This document shows positions 8,724 through 16,745 of a stretch of DNA of 64,000 nt, piece after piece. How positions within the stretch are numbered: the stretch's first letter is position 1; every line of letters starts with the position of its first letter. The notes under the pieces are model-generated. The model was not told the origin of the DNA. It saw only the letters and a program-made list of their open reading frames with translations, and searched no databases. The stretch lies in NCBI GenBank assembly GCA_021199305.1, contig JAJQIH010000035.1, positions 1 to 64,000 of the forward strand. The letters run 5' to 3'. Source of the DNA: Ruminococcus sp. (lineage in GTDB: Bacteria > Bacillota > Clostridia > Oscillospirales > Ruminococcaceae). The position numbers and the translations under genes were made by a program.

Positions 8724-8792
8724 TTAGCAGGAATAAACAAACAATTCCCCGAATAGTCATTAGTAATACCTTTTGATTCTGGAGGGATTGAC

Positions 8793-9191
8793 TTGCTGAA
8801 AAGGAGAAAGCATTTTAGCGTAAACCTGCCGATTTTTATATTTGTAAGCGCCTTGATAGCAATTGCCGTAACAGCGTTGATTTTTACATTTGTTTCGTTT
8901 GTTATGACAAGCATTGATATTCCAAAGAATATCACACAGGTGATTTCTATTGCTGCTTTGGCGGTCGGCGCATACTTTGGCGGTTACATTTGCGCCAAAA
9001 AATACAGAAAAAACGGACTGCTAAGAGGTGCGGCCTGCGGCTTTCTGGTATTTCTGACAGTTATGATTGCAGGCTCTTTGTTTGCGGGAAGTATGCTCAG
9101 CATATCCTCTACGACAAAGCTGTTGATTGTAGTTGCAACTGGTGCGGTCGGCGGAGCTATTGGAGTCAATTCAAAAAGACGCAGATATTGA
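8793..9191 (+). CDS. four-helix membrane protein, TIGR04086-like
   Basis: A 132-residue hydrophobic protein with four predicted transmembrane segments and short Lys/Arg-rich ends (MLKRRKHF, NSKRRRY). Size, topology and position between yajC and the SCIFF gene fit the TIGR04086 family of Clostridia; that assignment is from recalled gene context and should be verified. The start is a TTG (8793) with GGAGGG 6 bp upstream; no ATG is suitably placed. The stop codon lies inside the -35 element of the SCIFF promoter. Function unknown; a membrane role linked to the SCIFF peptide is speculation. Confidence 0.65.
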   Translation: MLKRRKHFSVNLPIFIFVSALIAIAVTALIFTFVSFVMTSIDIPKNITQVISIAALAVGAYFGGYICAKKYRKNGLLRGAACGFLVFLTVMIAGSLFAGSMLSISSTTKLLIVVATGAVGGAIGVNSKRRRY

Positions 9192-9216
9192 CAACTCTGG
9201 TTTTCTTTGGTATAAT
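9188..9216 (+). promoter_or_regulatory. perfect-consensus sigma-A promoter for the SCIFF gene
   Basis: TTGACA (9188-9193), 17 bp, TATAAT (9211-9216). Both hexamers are perfect. The -35 overlaps the TGA stop codon of the preceding gene. This predicts strong, independent expression of the peptide. Confidence 0.85.
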
Positions 9217-9268
9217 ACAAATATGAAGCTAACAGCATAATCTTATTAAAATAACAGGAGGCACAAAA

Positions 9269-9412
9269 ATGAAGCATATTAAGACAATCAATAAGGCAAA
9301 TCTTAAGGCTACTGCTGCAAAGGGCGGCTGTGGAAAATGTCAGGCATCTTGTCAGTCAGCTTGCAAGACTTCATGCACTGTTGCAAATCAGAAATGTGAA
9401 AAAGACGCTTAA
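9269..9412 (+). CDS. scfA: SCIFF ribosomal peptide precursor (six cysteines in forty-five residues)
   Basis: A 47-residue peptide beginning MKHIKTINKANLKAT, with six cysteines (21, 24, 28, 32, 36, 43) in the pattern CGKC-QASC-QSAC-KTSC and ending CEKDA. This is the SCIFF family, found almost universally in Clostridia, whose cysteines are joined by thioether links by a radical SAM/SPASM maturase (ScfB). The maturase gene is normally just downstream; here the next gene is sigG and no SPASM-type maturase occurs in the window. AGGAGG precedes the ATG, with a perfect promoter upstream and a strong terminator downstream, so it is a one-gene transcript. The biological role of SCIFF is not settled. 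Confidence 0.93.
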   Translation: MKHIKTINKANLKATAAKGGCGKCQASCQSACKTSCTVANQKCEKDA

Positions 9413-9428
9413 GTTTTATGTCTTTAAG

Positions 9429-9456
9429 TCCCTCACCATCGGTGGGGGATTTTTTT
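9429..9456 (+). terminator. terminator after the SCIFF gene
   Basis: TCCCTCACC (9429-9437) pairs with GGTGGGGGA (9441-9449) around a three-base loop, followed by seven T. Confidence 0.9.
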
Positions 9457-9496
9457 ATTTTTATCCCTCTTGCAATCTCTTTTGTCTTTAGTACAA

Positions 9497-9526
9497 GTAT
9501 AACCAGAGACTTTTCCGGCAATAATA
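9497..9526 (+). promoter_or_regulatory. putative SigF-type (forespore) promoter for sigG
   Basis: GTATA (9497-9501), 15 bp, then GGCAATAATA (9517-9526). This fits the recalled Bacillus SigF pattern, a GYWTA -35 and a GGNRANANTW -10. No sigma-A hexamers are evident here. In Bacillus subtilis sigG is made under SigF control, so the match is biologically sensible. Confidence 0.6.
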
Positions 9527-9564
9527 TTCCCGATAGAAATTTTAAAAGGTTTTTCAGGGAAGCT

Positions 9565-10335
9565 ATGAAGTACGAGAAGGTAAAAATAAGCGGAATAAAT
9601 ACTGCGGATCTTTGTGTTTTGACAGACGAGGAAAAAGAGGAGCTTTTAATTCGGGCGGAAAATGGCGATAAGCAAGCTAAGGACAAGCTGGTGCTTGGCA
9701 ATTTAAAGCTTGTATTAAGCGTTATCCAGCACTTTAACGGAAGAGGTCCTTCAGCTGACGATTTATTCGAGGTCGGAACGATAGGACTTATAAAGGCGAT
9801 AAATCGCTTTGACAGATCCAAAGGCTTCAAGCTCTCAAGCTATTGTCACCCGATGATTTTAGGCGAAATCAAACGCTTTTTGCGGGATGATTCGCCAATA
9901 AGAGTCAGCCGTTCGCTCAAAGACCTGGCATATAAGGCTATGCAAACCAAGGAAGCGCTTATTAAAATCAACAAAACCGAGCCTACAATCGACGAGATAG
10001 CGAACGAACTGGGAGAGGACAGAGCGGACGTCGTAACGGCTCTTGAGTCGGTAAGTGATCCAGTCTCTCTTTACGAGCCTGTATTTTCCGATTCCGGCGA
10101 TACTCTTTATGTGCTTGACCAGATAGGCGATAACAGCGACGACGAAAGCTGGCTTAACGAGCTTTCAATCAAGGAAACTATAGCTGCTCTTTCTCAGCGA
10201 GAAAAGAAGATTTTAAACCTGAGATATTTTCAGGGCAAAACCCAAGTGGAGGTAGCTAAAGAGATAGGAATTTCTCAGGCTCAGGTTTCGCGCCTTGAAA
10301 AGGGAGCGCTCGATAAAATCAAGGAAGGAATCTGA
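9565..10335 (+). CDS. sigG: forespore RNA polymerase sigma factor SigG
   Basis: A 256-residue sigma-70 family protein lacking region 1, of the size and order of SigF/SigG. The N-terminal KVKISGINTADLCVL matches the SigG signature (KVEICGVDTSKLPVL in Bacillus). Region 2 contains NLKLVLSVIQHFNGRG and DLFEVGTIGLIKAINRFD; region 3 has SPIRVSRSLKDLAYKA; region 4 ends with a helix-turn-helix, QVEVAKEIGISQAQVSRLEK. SigG directs late forespore transcription. The ATG at 9565 follows AGGGA; a reading frame extending to 9418 runs through the SCIFF terminator and is not used. In Bacillus sigG follows spoIIGA-sigE; here it stands alone after the SCIFF gene. Confidence 0.9.
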   Translation: MKYEKVKISGINTADLCVLTDEEKEELLIRAENGDKQAKDKLVLGNLKLVLSVIQHFNGRGPSADDLFEVGTIGLIKAINRFDRSKGFKLSSYCHPMILGEIKRFLRDDSPIRVSRSLKDLAYKAMQTKEALIKINKTEPTIDEIANELGEDRADVVTALESVSDPVSLYEPVFSDSGDTLYVLDQIGDNSDDESWLNELSIKETIAALSQREKKILNLRYFQGKTQVEVAKEIGISQAQVSRLEKGALDKIKEGI

Positions 10336-10354
10336 AATTTTAAGGCCTCACTTC

Positions 10355-10383
10355 TTGACAATTATATAAAACTGTGCTATTAT
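10355..10383 (+). promoter_or_regulatory. promoter for the T-box/tyrS transcript
   Basis: TTGACA (10355-10360), 17 bp, TATTAT (10378-10383). Confidence 0.8.
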
Positions 10384-10389
10384 ACCTAA

Positions 10390-10636
10390 AAAGCTGTGAC
10401 TGGAACAAGTAACCTGTTTAGTCGTACAAAAGAGAGCTTTCGGTTGGTGTGAGAAAGCGGCGCTTACAGGTGAATACATCCACGAGCTGAGGCTTCAAAC
10501 GATTTTTCAAGTAGAGGTCTTCGGTTGCAACCGTTACATTGCCAACGAGGCAGAAGGTTTACCTTTCTGTAAATTGAGGTGGTACAGCGGAATTTTCGCC
10601 CTCTGATAAGCGTAAAGCTTGTTGGAGGGCTTTTTT
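10390..10636 (+). ncRNA. T-box leader, tyrosine-responsive
   Basis: The ~250-nt leader shows the order of a T-box riboswitch: GGTTGGTGTGAGAAAGC in stem I, a specifier segment GAATACATCC with the Tyr codon TAC at 10475-10477, the T-box core GAGGTGGTACAGCG (10576-10589) and a terminator. The terminator pairs GCCCTC (10598-10603) with GAGGGC (10625-10630) and ends in six T. Uncharged tRNA-Tyr should pair with the specifier and the T-box, favour the antiterminator and turn on the downstream MmcQ/YjbR gene and tyrS. The stem I details are read by eye. Confidence 0.92.
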
Positions 10637-10656
10637 AATTGTCGCAAGGGTGTGCT

Positions 10657-11331
10657 ATGCTAAATATTTCTGGTATTTTTAAAAATAAAACTCCGAATTT
10701 CAAACGCCTTGCAAAGTTTGGCTTTACAGAACTTAACGCCTGCTTTACATATTCCAAAAAGCTTGATGGCACCGAATTTGATATAACTGTAAAAGTCAGC
10801 AAGGACGGCGAAATTCACGTCAGGGTAACCGACAGCGAAACTGGTGAAGAATACGTTTTGGTACATCTGCTCGATGTAAGCGGTGGCTTTGTAACAGGCG
10901 TAATTTTAGCCTGCGAGGATGTGCTGCAGGAAATTGCTGATAGCTGTTTTGACACAGATGTTTTTAAATCTTCACAAACCAGACGTGTTCTTGAATACGC
11001 AAAGGAAAAATATAAGATGTTTCCTGAGTTTTTGTGGGAAAAGTTTGACGATAATGCCGTACTTCGCCGACAGGATACAAAAAAGTGGATAGTGGTCCTG
11101 CTTACCGTTTCACGCAGAAAGCTAGGACTTGACAGCGACGAGATAGCAGAGGTTATTGACCTGAGAGGTGAGCCGCAGGAGATTGCAAGGCTGATTGATA
11201 ACTCTCTGTACTTTGGCGGTTATCATATGAACAAAAAGCATTGGTATACAATCTGCCTTGATGAAACGGTACCTGATGAAGAGCTGTTTGAGAGAATTGA
11301 CAAAAGCTTTGAGCTTGCTAAGAAAAAATAA
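10657..11331 (+). CDS. MmcQ/YjbR family protein in the tyrS operon
   Basis: A 224-residue protein. The C-terminal ~110 residues match the MmcQ/YjbR fold, with the family ending KHWYTICLDETVPDEELFERIDKSFELA; this small alpha/beta fold resembles a CyaY-like DNA-binding domain. The N-terminal ~110 residues (KFGFTELNACFTYSKKL, VRVTDSETGEEYVLVHLLDV) form a separate domain I do not recognise beyond this family. The ATG at 10657 follows AAGGG with good spacing; a TTG at 10639 is inside the terminator tail. It lies between the Tyr T-box and tyrS, 21 bp from the latter, so it should respond to tyrosine starvation. Its biochemical role is unknown. Confidence 0.8.
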   Translation: MLNISGIFKNKTPNFKRLAKFGFTELNACFTYSKKLDGTEFDITVKVSKDGEIHVRVTDSETGEEYVLVHLLDVSGGFVTGVILACEDVLQEIADSCFDTDVFKSSQTRRVLEYAKEKYKMFPEFLWEKFDDNAVLRRQDTKKWIVVLLTVSRRKLGLDSDEIAEVIDLRGEPQEIARLIDNSLYFGGYHMNKKHWYTICLDETVPDEELFERIDKSFELAKKK

Positions 11332-11352
11332 ATACAAAACGGAGGAATTATA

Positions 11353-12570
11353 ATGACAGTATTTGAAGAGCTTAAAAGAAGGGGACTTATCGCCCAGCTT
11401 ACAGACGAAAAGGAAATTGAGGAGCTTATAAACGCAGGCAAGGCGACCTTCTATATAGGCTTCGATCCAACGGCGGATAGCCTTCACGTTGGTCACTTTA
11501 TGGCGCTTTGTCTGATGAAGCGTTTACAAATGGCAGGTAACAAGCCTATTGTGCTTATTGGCGGCGGAACTGCTATGATAGGCGACCCGTCGGGCAAATC
11601 CGATATGAGAAAGATGATGACAAGAGAAACGATAGATCATAATGTCGAGTGCTTTAAAAAGCAGATGAGCAGATTTATCGACTTTTCAGACGATAAAGCT
11701 ATTGTTGTAAACAATGCTGACTGGCTGCTTGATTTAAACTATGTCGATGTTTTGCGTGAAGTCGGTGTACATTTCTCAGTAAATAAGATGCTGACATTTG
11801 AGTGCTACAAGCAGAGAATGGAGCGAGGACTTACATTCTTAGAGTTTAACTATATGATTATGCAGTCTTACGACTTTTACAAGCTATACACAGATTACGG
11901 CTGTAATATGCAGTTTGGCGGCGACGACCAGTGGGCGAATATGTTAGGAGGTACTGAGCTTATTCGTAAAAAGCTCGGTAAGGACGCTTACGCTATGACT
12001 ATTACCTTGCTTTTGAATTCTGAGGGCAAGAAAATGGGTAAGACTGAAAAGGGCGCAGTCTGGCTTGATCCTGAAAAGACATCTCCTTATGAGTTTTTCC
12101 AATACTGGAGAAACGTTTCCGACGACGATGTTATCAAGTGTCTGAAGATGCTGACTTTCGTTCCGATTGAAGAAATCGAAGAAATGGAAAAGACAATGGA
12201 GGGAGCGCAGTTTAATAAGGCGAAGGAGCTGCTCGCTTACGAGCTTACAAAGCTTGTTCACGGCGAGGAGGAAGCTGATAAGGCGTTAGCTGCTGCAAAG
12301 GCTGTATTTTCTGGTGGCGGAGTAGATGAAAATATGCCGACTACCGAGCTTTCAGCTGACGATTTAACAGACGGAAAAATCGGAATTTTAACGCTTCTTG
12401 TAAAGGCAGGACTTGCGTCTTCAAACGGCGAAGCAAGACGACTTGTACAGCAGGGCGGAATTACCATTGACGATACCAAAAAGACAAACCCTCAGGAGCT
12501 TATTGAAATCAATGAGCAAATTGTAGTAAGAAAGGGTAAAAAGGTCTTCAGGAAAGTAGTTGTAAAGTAA
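11353..12570 (+). CDS. tyrS: tyrosyl-tRNA synthetase
   Basis: Class I synthetase that charges tRNA-Tyr, 405 residues. The HIGH motif appears as HVGH (45-48) after [16 protein letters not shown]. The KMSKS loop is KMGKT (227-231). A C-terminal S4-type RNA-binding domain (~340-405) includes [20 protein letters not shown] is upstream of the ATG. Expression is controlled by the T-box at 10390-10636. Confidence 0.98.
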   Translation: MTVFEELKRRGLIAQLTDEKEIEELINAGKATFYIGFDPTADSLHVGHFMALCLMKRLQMAGNKPIVLIGGGTAMIGDPSGKSDMRKMMTRETIDHNVECFKKQMSRFIDFSDDKAIVVNNADWLLDLNYVDVLREVGVHFSVNKMLTFECYKQRMERGLTFLEFNYMIMQSYDFYKLYTDYGCNMQFGGDDQWANMLGGTELIRKKLGKDAYAMTITLLLNSEGKKMGKTEKGAVWLDPEKTSPYEFFQYWRNVSDDDVIKCLKMLTFVPIEEIEEMEKTMEGAQFNKAKELLAYELTKLVHGEEEADKALAAAKAVFSGGGVDENMPTTELSADDLTDGKIGILTLLVKAGLASSNGEARRLVQQGGITIDDTKKTNPQELIEINEQIVVRKGKKVFRKVVVK

Positions 12571-12586
12571 AACAGGCAAAACATAA

Positions 12587-12616
12587 CCCCCTCTTGACGT
12601 AAAAATCAAGAGGGGT
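12587..12616. terminator. terminator hairpin between convergent tyrS and trxA
   Basis: CCCCTCTTGA (12588-12597) pairs perfectly with TCAAGAGGGG (12606-12615). No long T run follows on either strand, but the position between convergent genes supports a shared terminator. Confidence 0.6.
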
Positions 12617-12636
12617 GTACTGTTTCTGCAAATCAG

Positions 12637-12954
12637 CTATTTTGCGTTGTCTATCAGCTCGTTTATTTCAGACTTTGAAATAAGACCTACCGACTGACCC
12701 ACAACCTTTGCGTTTTTTATAACGACAAGCGTCGGAATGCTGGTTATGCCAAATTCCTGCGCCAGCTCCATTTGTTCGTCGACGTTTATCTTTCCAACTG
12801 TTATATCATCACGTTCTTGCGCTACCTGCTCAACGATTGGAGAAATCATTTGACAGGGCCCGCACCAGGACGCCCAGAAGTCAAGTAGCACTGTTTTGCT
12901 TTCATTCTTTACAGCCTCGTCAAAATTATCAGCTGTTACTGTTATAATTGGCAT
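12637..12954 (-). CDS. trxA: thioredoxin
   Basis: A 105-residue thioredoxin, the cytoplasmic dithiol reductant. The active site WCGPC is at 30-34, and the cis-proline segment is TSIPTLVV. It follows the FTR-like gene by 14 bp on the same strand with AGGAGG before the ATG. A thioredoxin encoded directly after a candidate reductase suggests they form a redox pair. Confidence 0.96.
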   Translation of the reverse strand: MPIITVTADNFDEAVKNESKTVLLDFWASWCGPCQMISPIVEQVAQERDDITVGKINVDEQMELAQEFGITSIPTLVVIKNAKVVGQSVGLISKSEINELIDNAK

Positions 12955-12968
12955 AATTTTACCTCCTT

Positions 12969-13169
12969 TTAATCATTTGATTTGTAATATAGTCTGCAAT
13001 GGCAGTAGCCTTCAAAATCAGGATCATTTATCTGATCCCTGAATTCCTTACACATACAAATGTTGTCGTCAATTTTCTCAAGCTTGCAGGGACAATAGCC
13101 GCCTTTGCGTTTTAAGCCTTCCTTCAGCTTTTCGACAAGCTCCTTATCCTCGTTGAATTTTACAGTCAT
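12969..13169 (-). CDS. ferredoxin-thioredoxin reductase catalytic-chain-like protein
   Basis: A 66-residue protein with three CxC motifs: CPC (26-28), CMC (38-40) and CHC (56-58). The plant and cyanobacterial FTR catalytic chain has the same kind of triad (CPC, CPC, CHC), where four cysteines hold a [4Fe-4S] cluster and two form the disulfide that reduces thioredoxin. The spacing here (9 and 15 residues between motifs) differs from the canonical 16 and 8, so mechanism is uncertain. The gene is followed at once by trxA, which supports a thioredoxin-reducing role drawing electrons from ferredoxin. It lies downstream of the dnaD-dnaI pair, 43 bp after dnaI, probably in the same transcript. Confidence 0.75.
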   Translation of the reverse strand: MTVKFNEDKELVEKLKEGLKRKGGYCPCKLEKIDDNICMCKEFRDQINDPDFEGYCHCRLYYKSND

Positions 13170-13212
13170 TAAAACTTACCTCCGTAAAATACTCTTCCCG
13201 AAAACTCAGCTA

Positions 13213-14199
13213 TTATTGTCTGTGCTTTAGCTTTTGCTGAACCTGTCTTATATCAATTCCGAAAAACCGTAGCGGCTCGAACGACAAAAGCCTTGAAATT
13301 ATTCTGTCGTCGTATTTTTCGTTTAGCTCCGAAAGGGACATATTCGTTGTGACAATCATCGGCTTTTCGAGATTTATCCTGTTGTTGATAATCGTATAAA
13401 GTCCCGACTGGAAAACCGACGAGTTAAACTCACTTCCAAGGTCGTCTAAAATGACAAGATCGGCATTTGTCAGAACCTCTATAGTGTTTCCTTCCTCTCG
13501 TCCAAACTGTTCGTTCTGAATCTTAGTCAGGAAGTTCTGAATAGAATCGAACGCTACGTTTTTTCCGCTCAGCATAAGCTTTTTAGCAATACAAGAGGAG
13601 AGAAACGTTTTGCCAAGTCCTGTCTTTCCAAGCATAAAAAGGCTGGGGGAGCTGTCGGAAAAATTATCCGCATATATCATACAGTAGTTTTTGAGCGCCT
13701 TCATTCTTTCCTGAGCGTTTATACCGTTTGAGTCTAACGTATTCGGGTAATATTCAAGTCTGAAATCTGAAAAGTCAGAAAGCTTTATATGGCAGTTTTT
13801 GGAAATCTCCACAATCTGATACTTGTTTATAAGCCGTTCAAAGCATTCGCAGCGAATGCCTTCGTGGTAGCCTGTATCCTTACACTTTTCGCAATAGTAT
13901 TTAGGCTTCAGATAATCTGACGGATACCCACAGTTTACAAGCATCATTTCAATCTTTCGCTGGTTGGAAAGATTTTCGTTCTTCAACCTTTCAATAATTT
14001 CGTTTATATTTCCATAGTGCGAACATATAGCCCGTGTCAGCTCCACGCTTGTATTTAAAATGCTCTGCTCAAGAGATGCCACTTCAGGCAGTCTTGCTGC
14101 GATTTCAACCCTTCTTTTTTCGAGGCTTTGCTCGGCATCCAGGCGTCTGCTTTCAAGCTCCGCAGCTGCCGCTTTAAAAGCGTTAGATGTGTTTTCCAT
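13213..14199 (-). CDS. dnaI: DnaI/DnaC-type helicase loader ATPase
   Basis: A 328-residue AAA+ ATPase that loads the replicative helicase onto DNA. The N-terminal part has a zinc-binding cluster (C103, C106, C117, C119) in CEKCKDTGYHEGIRCEC, as in DnaI. The Walker A motif GKTGLGKT is at 191-198, Walker B is VILDDLGSE, and the sensor segment is IVTTNMS. It starts 4 bp after dnaD with GGAGTGA before the ATG. Together with DnaD it makes the Firmicute helicase-loading system. Confidence 0.92.
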   Translation of the reverse strand: MENTSNAFKAAAAELESRRLDAEQSLEKRRVEIAARLPEVASLEQSILNTSVELTRAICSHYGNINEIIERLKNENLSNQRKIEMMLVNCGYPSDYLKPKYYCEKCKDTGYHEGIRCECFERLINKYQIVEISKNCHIKLSDFSDFRLEYYPNTLDSNGINAQERMKALKNYCMIYADNFSDSSPSLFMLGKTGLGKTFLSSCIAKKLMLSGKNVAFDSIQNFLTKIQNEQFGREEGNTIEVLTNADLVILDDLGSEFNSSVFQSGLYTIINNRINLEKPMIVTTNMSLSELNEKYDDRIISRLLSFEPLRFFGIDIRQVQQKLKHRQ

Positions 14200-14203
14200 A
14201 TTA

Positions 14204-15163
14204 TCACTCCTTGTTATCCGTCAAAAAATTTATCGAGTAGTTTTCAAAGTCGCCAATGTCGTAAGACTTATCCTTCGGCTTTTTCTTTGAAGCGGCTTTC
14301 TTAGCGTTTGAAGCTTCAATGTCATTTGTCGTTTTAACGCCTTCCTTTTCCCAGTTGAGCAGGATTTTATTCATATACGCAAAGCTTAGCTTTCCCGTGT
14401 TGTCAAGCGTAAGTTCATAAGCTGCCTTTATAAGCTCCTCACTGAACTCCTTTTGCCGCCAGGACTCAATCATCTGACTTTGTCTGGTTGAAAGGTTTGA
14501 GTTTATACCAAACATAGCCTTGAGCTTGCCTTCGTAAGAATGTGCCTCGCTCATTTTCTGTATCTGCTGCTCAACGTCGTGGTAGTCGGTAAGTCCGTTT
14601 TCAAACATTGATTTTGCAACCGCTTCAATGTACTTTATACTGCTTTTTCCAATTCCAACGCAATGCTCGGCTAAGATTATAATCGACTGAGCTGAAAAGC
14701 CGTAGTATTCGTATAAATTTATGTATCCGCAGATTTCGCTGAAGCGAAGATTTCTGTGAAGCGTCACCGCAAGCTCGTCGAGCATGGTCTTGATTTCAAT
14801 ATCTGAATCAACTATCTTTGCTATCTGCTTGCTGTCGTATTTCACAGGCGCTTCCTTTACAATCGAATTTGCATCAGGATTAAGTTCATTTGAAGAAACG
14901 ATTGCCGGTGCAGAGCCTTCAGGTTTACCAAGGGAAACAATTCCTGCCTTGTTCCAATATAAAATCGCATTGTCGACCGTGTCGCCCAAAACCCCTGTTT
15001 TTGAAGCTATATCATCAGTAGAAAGTTCTGACGATTCGCTTCCTAATATATAAAGCAAAACCTTGAAGAAATCGCCGCTTGCTTCTTTTAAATGCTCGTC
15101 TATCGCCTTGCAGGGAACGCTAAAGTGCCTTGCTGACGATGTAACGCTGATATGATAGTCCAT
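14204..15163 (-). CDS. dnaD: DnaD-domain replication protein
   Basis: A 319-residue DnaD/DnaB-family protein acting in replication initiation and restart. Residues ~25-85 look like the N-terminal winged-helix DDBH1 domain (DFFKVLLYILGSESSELSTD). Two DDBH2/DnaD repeats follow, near 113-185 and 200-270; the second has the conserved IESWRQKEFSEELIKAAYELT stretch. The C-terminal ~45 residues are Lys-rich (ASKKKPKDKSYD). It is the first gene of the minus-strand operon and shares a divergent control region with miaB. Confidence 0.87.
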   Translation of the reverse strand: MDYHISVTSSARHFSVPCKAIDEHLKEASGDFFKVLLYILGSESSELSTDDIASKTGVLGDTVDNAILYWNKAGIVSLGKPEGSAPAIVSSNELNPDANSIVKEAPVKYDSKQIAKIVDSDIEIKTMLDELAVTLHRNLRFSEICGYINLYEYYGFSAQSIIILAEHCVGIGKSSIKYIEAVAKSMFENGLTDYHDVEQQIQKMSEAHSYEGKLKAMFGINSNLSTRQSQMIESWRQKEFSEELIKAAYELTLDNTGKLSFAYMNKILLNWEKEGVKTTNDIEASNAKKAASKKKPKDKSYDIGDFENYSINFLTDNKE

Positions 15164-15215
15164 TTTTTCAGATTGCCTTTCCGCTTTGAGTCTTGAGAAT
15201 TTTCTCTTTTATGAC

Positions 15216-15244
15216 AGTATACCATAAATTTTCCCTGATTGCAA
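15216..15244 (-). promoter_or_regulatory. promoter for the dnaD-dnaI-FTR-trxA operon
   Basis: On the minus strand TTGCAA (15244-15239), 17 bp, TATACT (15221-15216). A perfect 12-bp palindrome, CAATTTAAATTG (15242-15253), overlaps the -35 and could be an operator. Confidence 0.7.
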
Positions 15245-15264
15245 TTTAAATTGAACGGTTGCCC

Positions 15265-15293
15265 TTGAAATTATTTTCCTACTATGCTATAAT
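15265..15293 (+). promoter_or_regulatory. promoter for miaB and the genes after it
   Basis: TTGAAA (15265-15270), 17 bp, TATAAT (15288-15293), with TGC just before the -10 (extended element). It diverges from the dnaD promoter 20 bp away. Confidence 0.8.
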
Positions 15294-15335
15294 GTTTTAG
15301 ATTATACAATATATGTAAGCAAAAGGAGATAAACT

Positions 15336-16730
15336 GTGGTTGTAAAACCTATATCTAGTGGGATTGAAAGCTTTGAGCTTTCTCTTTTGAAAAACGTAAT
15401 CAGTGAAAAATATAAAGGACGTTCTCCTGTGTGCTATCTTCATTCCTACGGCTGTCAGCAAAATGTTTCAGACGGCGAAAAAATCAAGGGCGAGCTTGAA
15501 AGAGCAGGCTTTGTATTTTGTGAGGATGAAGAAAGCGCCGACCTGATTGTTTTGAATACCTGCGCTGTACGAGAAAATGCGCATGAGCGTGTTTACGGAA
15601 AGCTCGGCGAGCTGAAGCACTTAAAGGAAAGAAACAAAGAGCTTGTGATATGCGTTTGCGGCTGTATGGTACAGCAGGAATATGTAGCCGAAAAAATAAA
15701 GGAAACCTATCCTCACGTTTCTTTGGTATTTGGAACCTTTGCTTTGCCATCGCTTCATAAAATGCTTTACGAGGTTCTTGCATTCAGAAAGCGGGTTTTC
15801 AATATTTCAGAAAATGACGACCCTCGGATTTACGAGGACGTGCCAATGGTGCGTGGAAGTAAGTTTAAAGCTTATGTAACGGTTATGTATGGCTGCAATA
15901 ATTTCTGCACATACTGTATTGTGCCATATGTCAGGGGAAGAGAGCGAAGTCGGGAGCCTGAAGCTGTAATCAGCGAGGTACGTCAGCTTGTCAGAGAGGG
16001 TTATAAGGAAATCACTCTTTTGGGTCAGAATGTAAATTCCTACGCTTATGGTTTTGAAAAGCTGTTAAGAGCGCTTAACGATATTGAGGGCGACTTCTGG
16101 ATACGCTTTATGTCCTCACATCCGAAGGACGTATCCTTTGAGCTTATTGATACAATAGTCGATTGTGAAAAGGTTTGCACTCATCTTCATCTTCCCGTTC
16201 AAAGCGGAAATGATGAAATTTTAAAGAGAATGAACAGACGATACGATACCAAAAAATATCTTGAAATTGTAGACTATGCCAGAAGCAGAGCGGACGGCTT
16301 TTCGTTTTCAACTGATATTATCGTCGGCTTTCCTGGAGAAAGCTATGAGCAGTTTTGTGACACTAAGGCTTTTGTCAGAAAAGTGGGGTATGATAATATA
16401 TATTCCTTTGTTTATTCAAAACGAGAGGGAACCAGGGCGAGTAAGCTTGAGGACAATATAAGCTCAAAGCAAAAGGGCTTGTGGCTAAGAGAGCTTTTAG
16501 ACGAGCAAAGAGAAACGGTTGAAAAGCTGTTTCATAGGTTTGTTGGCAGAACGCTCAGAGTGCTTGTCGAAGAAAAAAGTAAAAAGGACGGATTCTTAAC
16601 AGGACACAGCTATGAGAATATCATTGTTGAGTTTGAGGGGGACGAGTCCCTGACAGGAAGCTTTTGTAACGTTAAAATCCTTGACGCTATGAACTGGGCG
16701 TTAAAAGGAAAACTAATAGATCAGATTTAA
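15336..16730 (+). CDS. miaB: tRNA-2-methylthio-N6-isopentenyladenosine synthase
   Basis: Radical SAM methylthiotransferase that adds a methylthio group to i6A37 of tRNA, 464 residues. The N-terminal UPF0004 domain holds one iron-sulfur cluster (SYGCQQNVSDGE with Cys40). The radical SAM cluster is CNNFCTYC (C187, C191, C194). A C-terminal TRAM domain ends the protein. The start is GTG (15336), spaced 8 bp from AAAGGAG. MiaA, which makes its i6A substrate, is encoded at 21809 in the same run. Confidence 0.96.
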   Translation: MVVKPISSGIESFELSLLKNVISEKYKGRSPVCYLHSYGCQQNVSDGEKIKGELERAGFVFCEDEESADLIVLNTCAVRENAHERVYGKLGELKHLKERNKELVICVCGCMVQQEYVAEKIKETYPHVSLVFGTFALPSLHKMLYEVLAFRKRVFNISENDDPRIYEDVPMVRGSKFKAYVTVMYGCNNFCTYCIVPYVRGRERSREPEAVISEVRQLVREGYKEITLLGQNVNSYAYGFEKLLRALNDIEGDFWIRFMSSHPKDVSFELIDTIVDCEKVCTHLHLPVQSGNDEILKRMNRRYDTKKYLEIVDYARSRADGFSFSTDIIVGFPGESYEQFCDTKAFVRKVGYDNIYSFVYSKREGTRASKLEDNISSKQKGLWLRELLDEQRETVEKLFHRFVGRTLRVLVEEKSKKDGFLTGHSYENIIVEFEGDESLTGSFCNVKILDAMNWALKGKLIDQI

Positions 16731-16745
16731 AAAGGAGAAATTGTT

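Noticed and set aside
9418..9564. A 49-residue N-terminal extension of the sigG reading frame
   Set aside because: It runs through the SCIFF terminator and the putative sigG promoter, and SigG homologues begin at the ATG at 9565.
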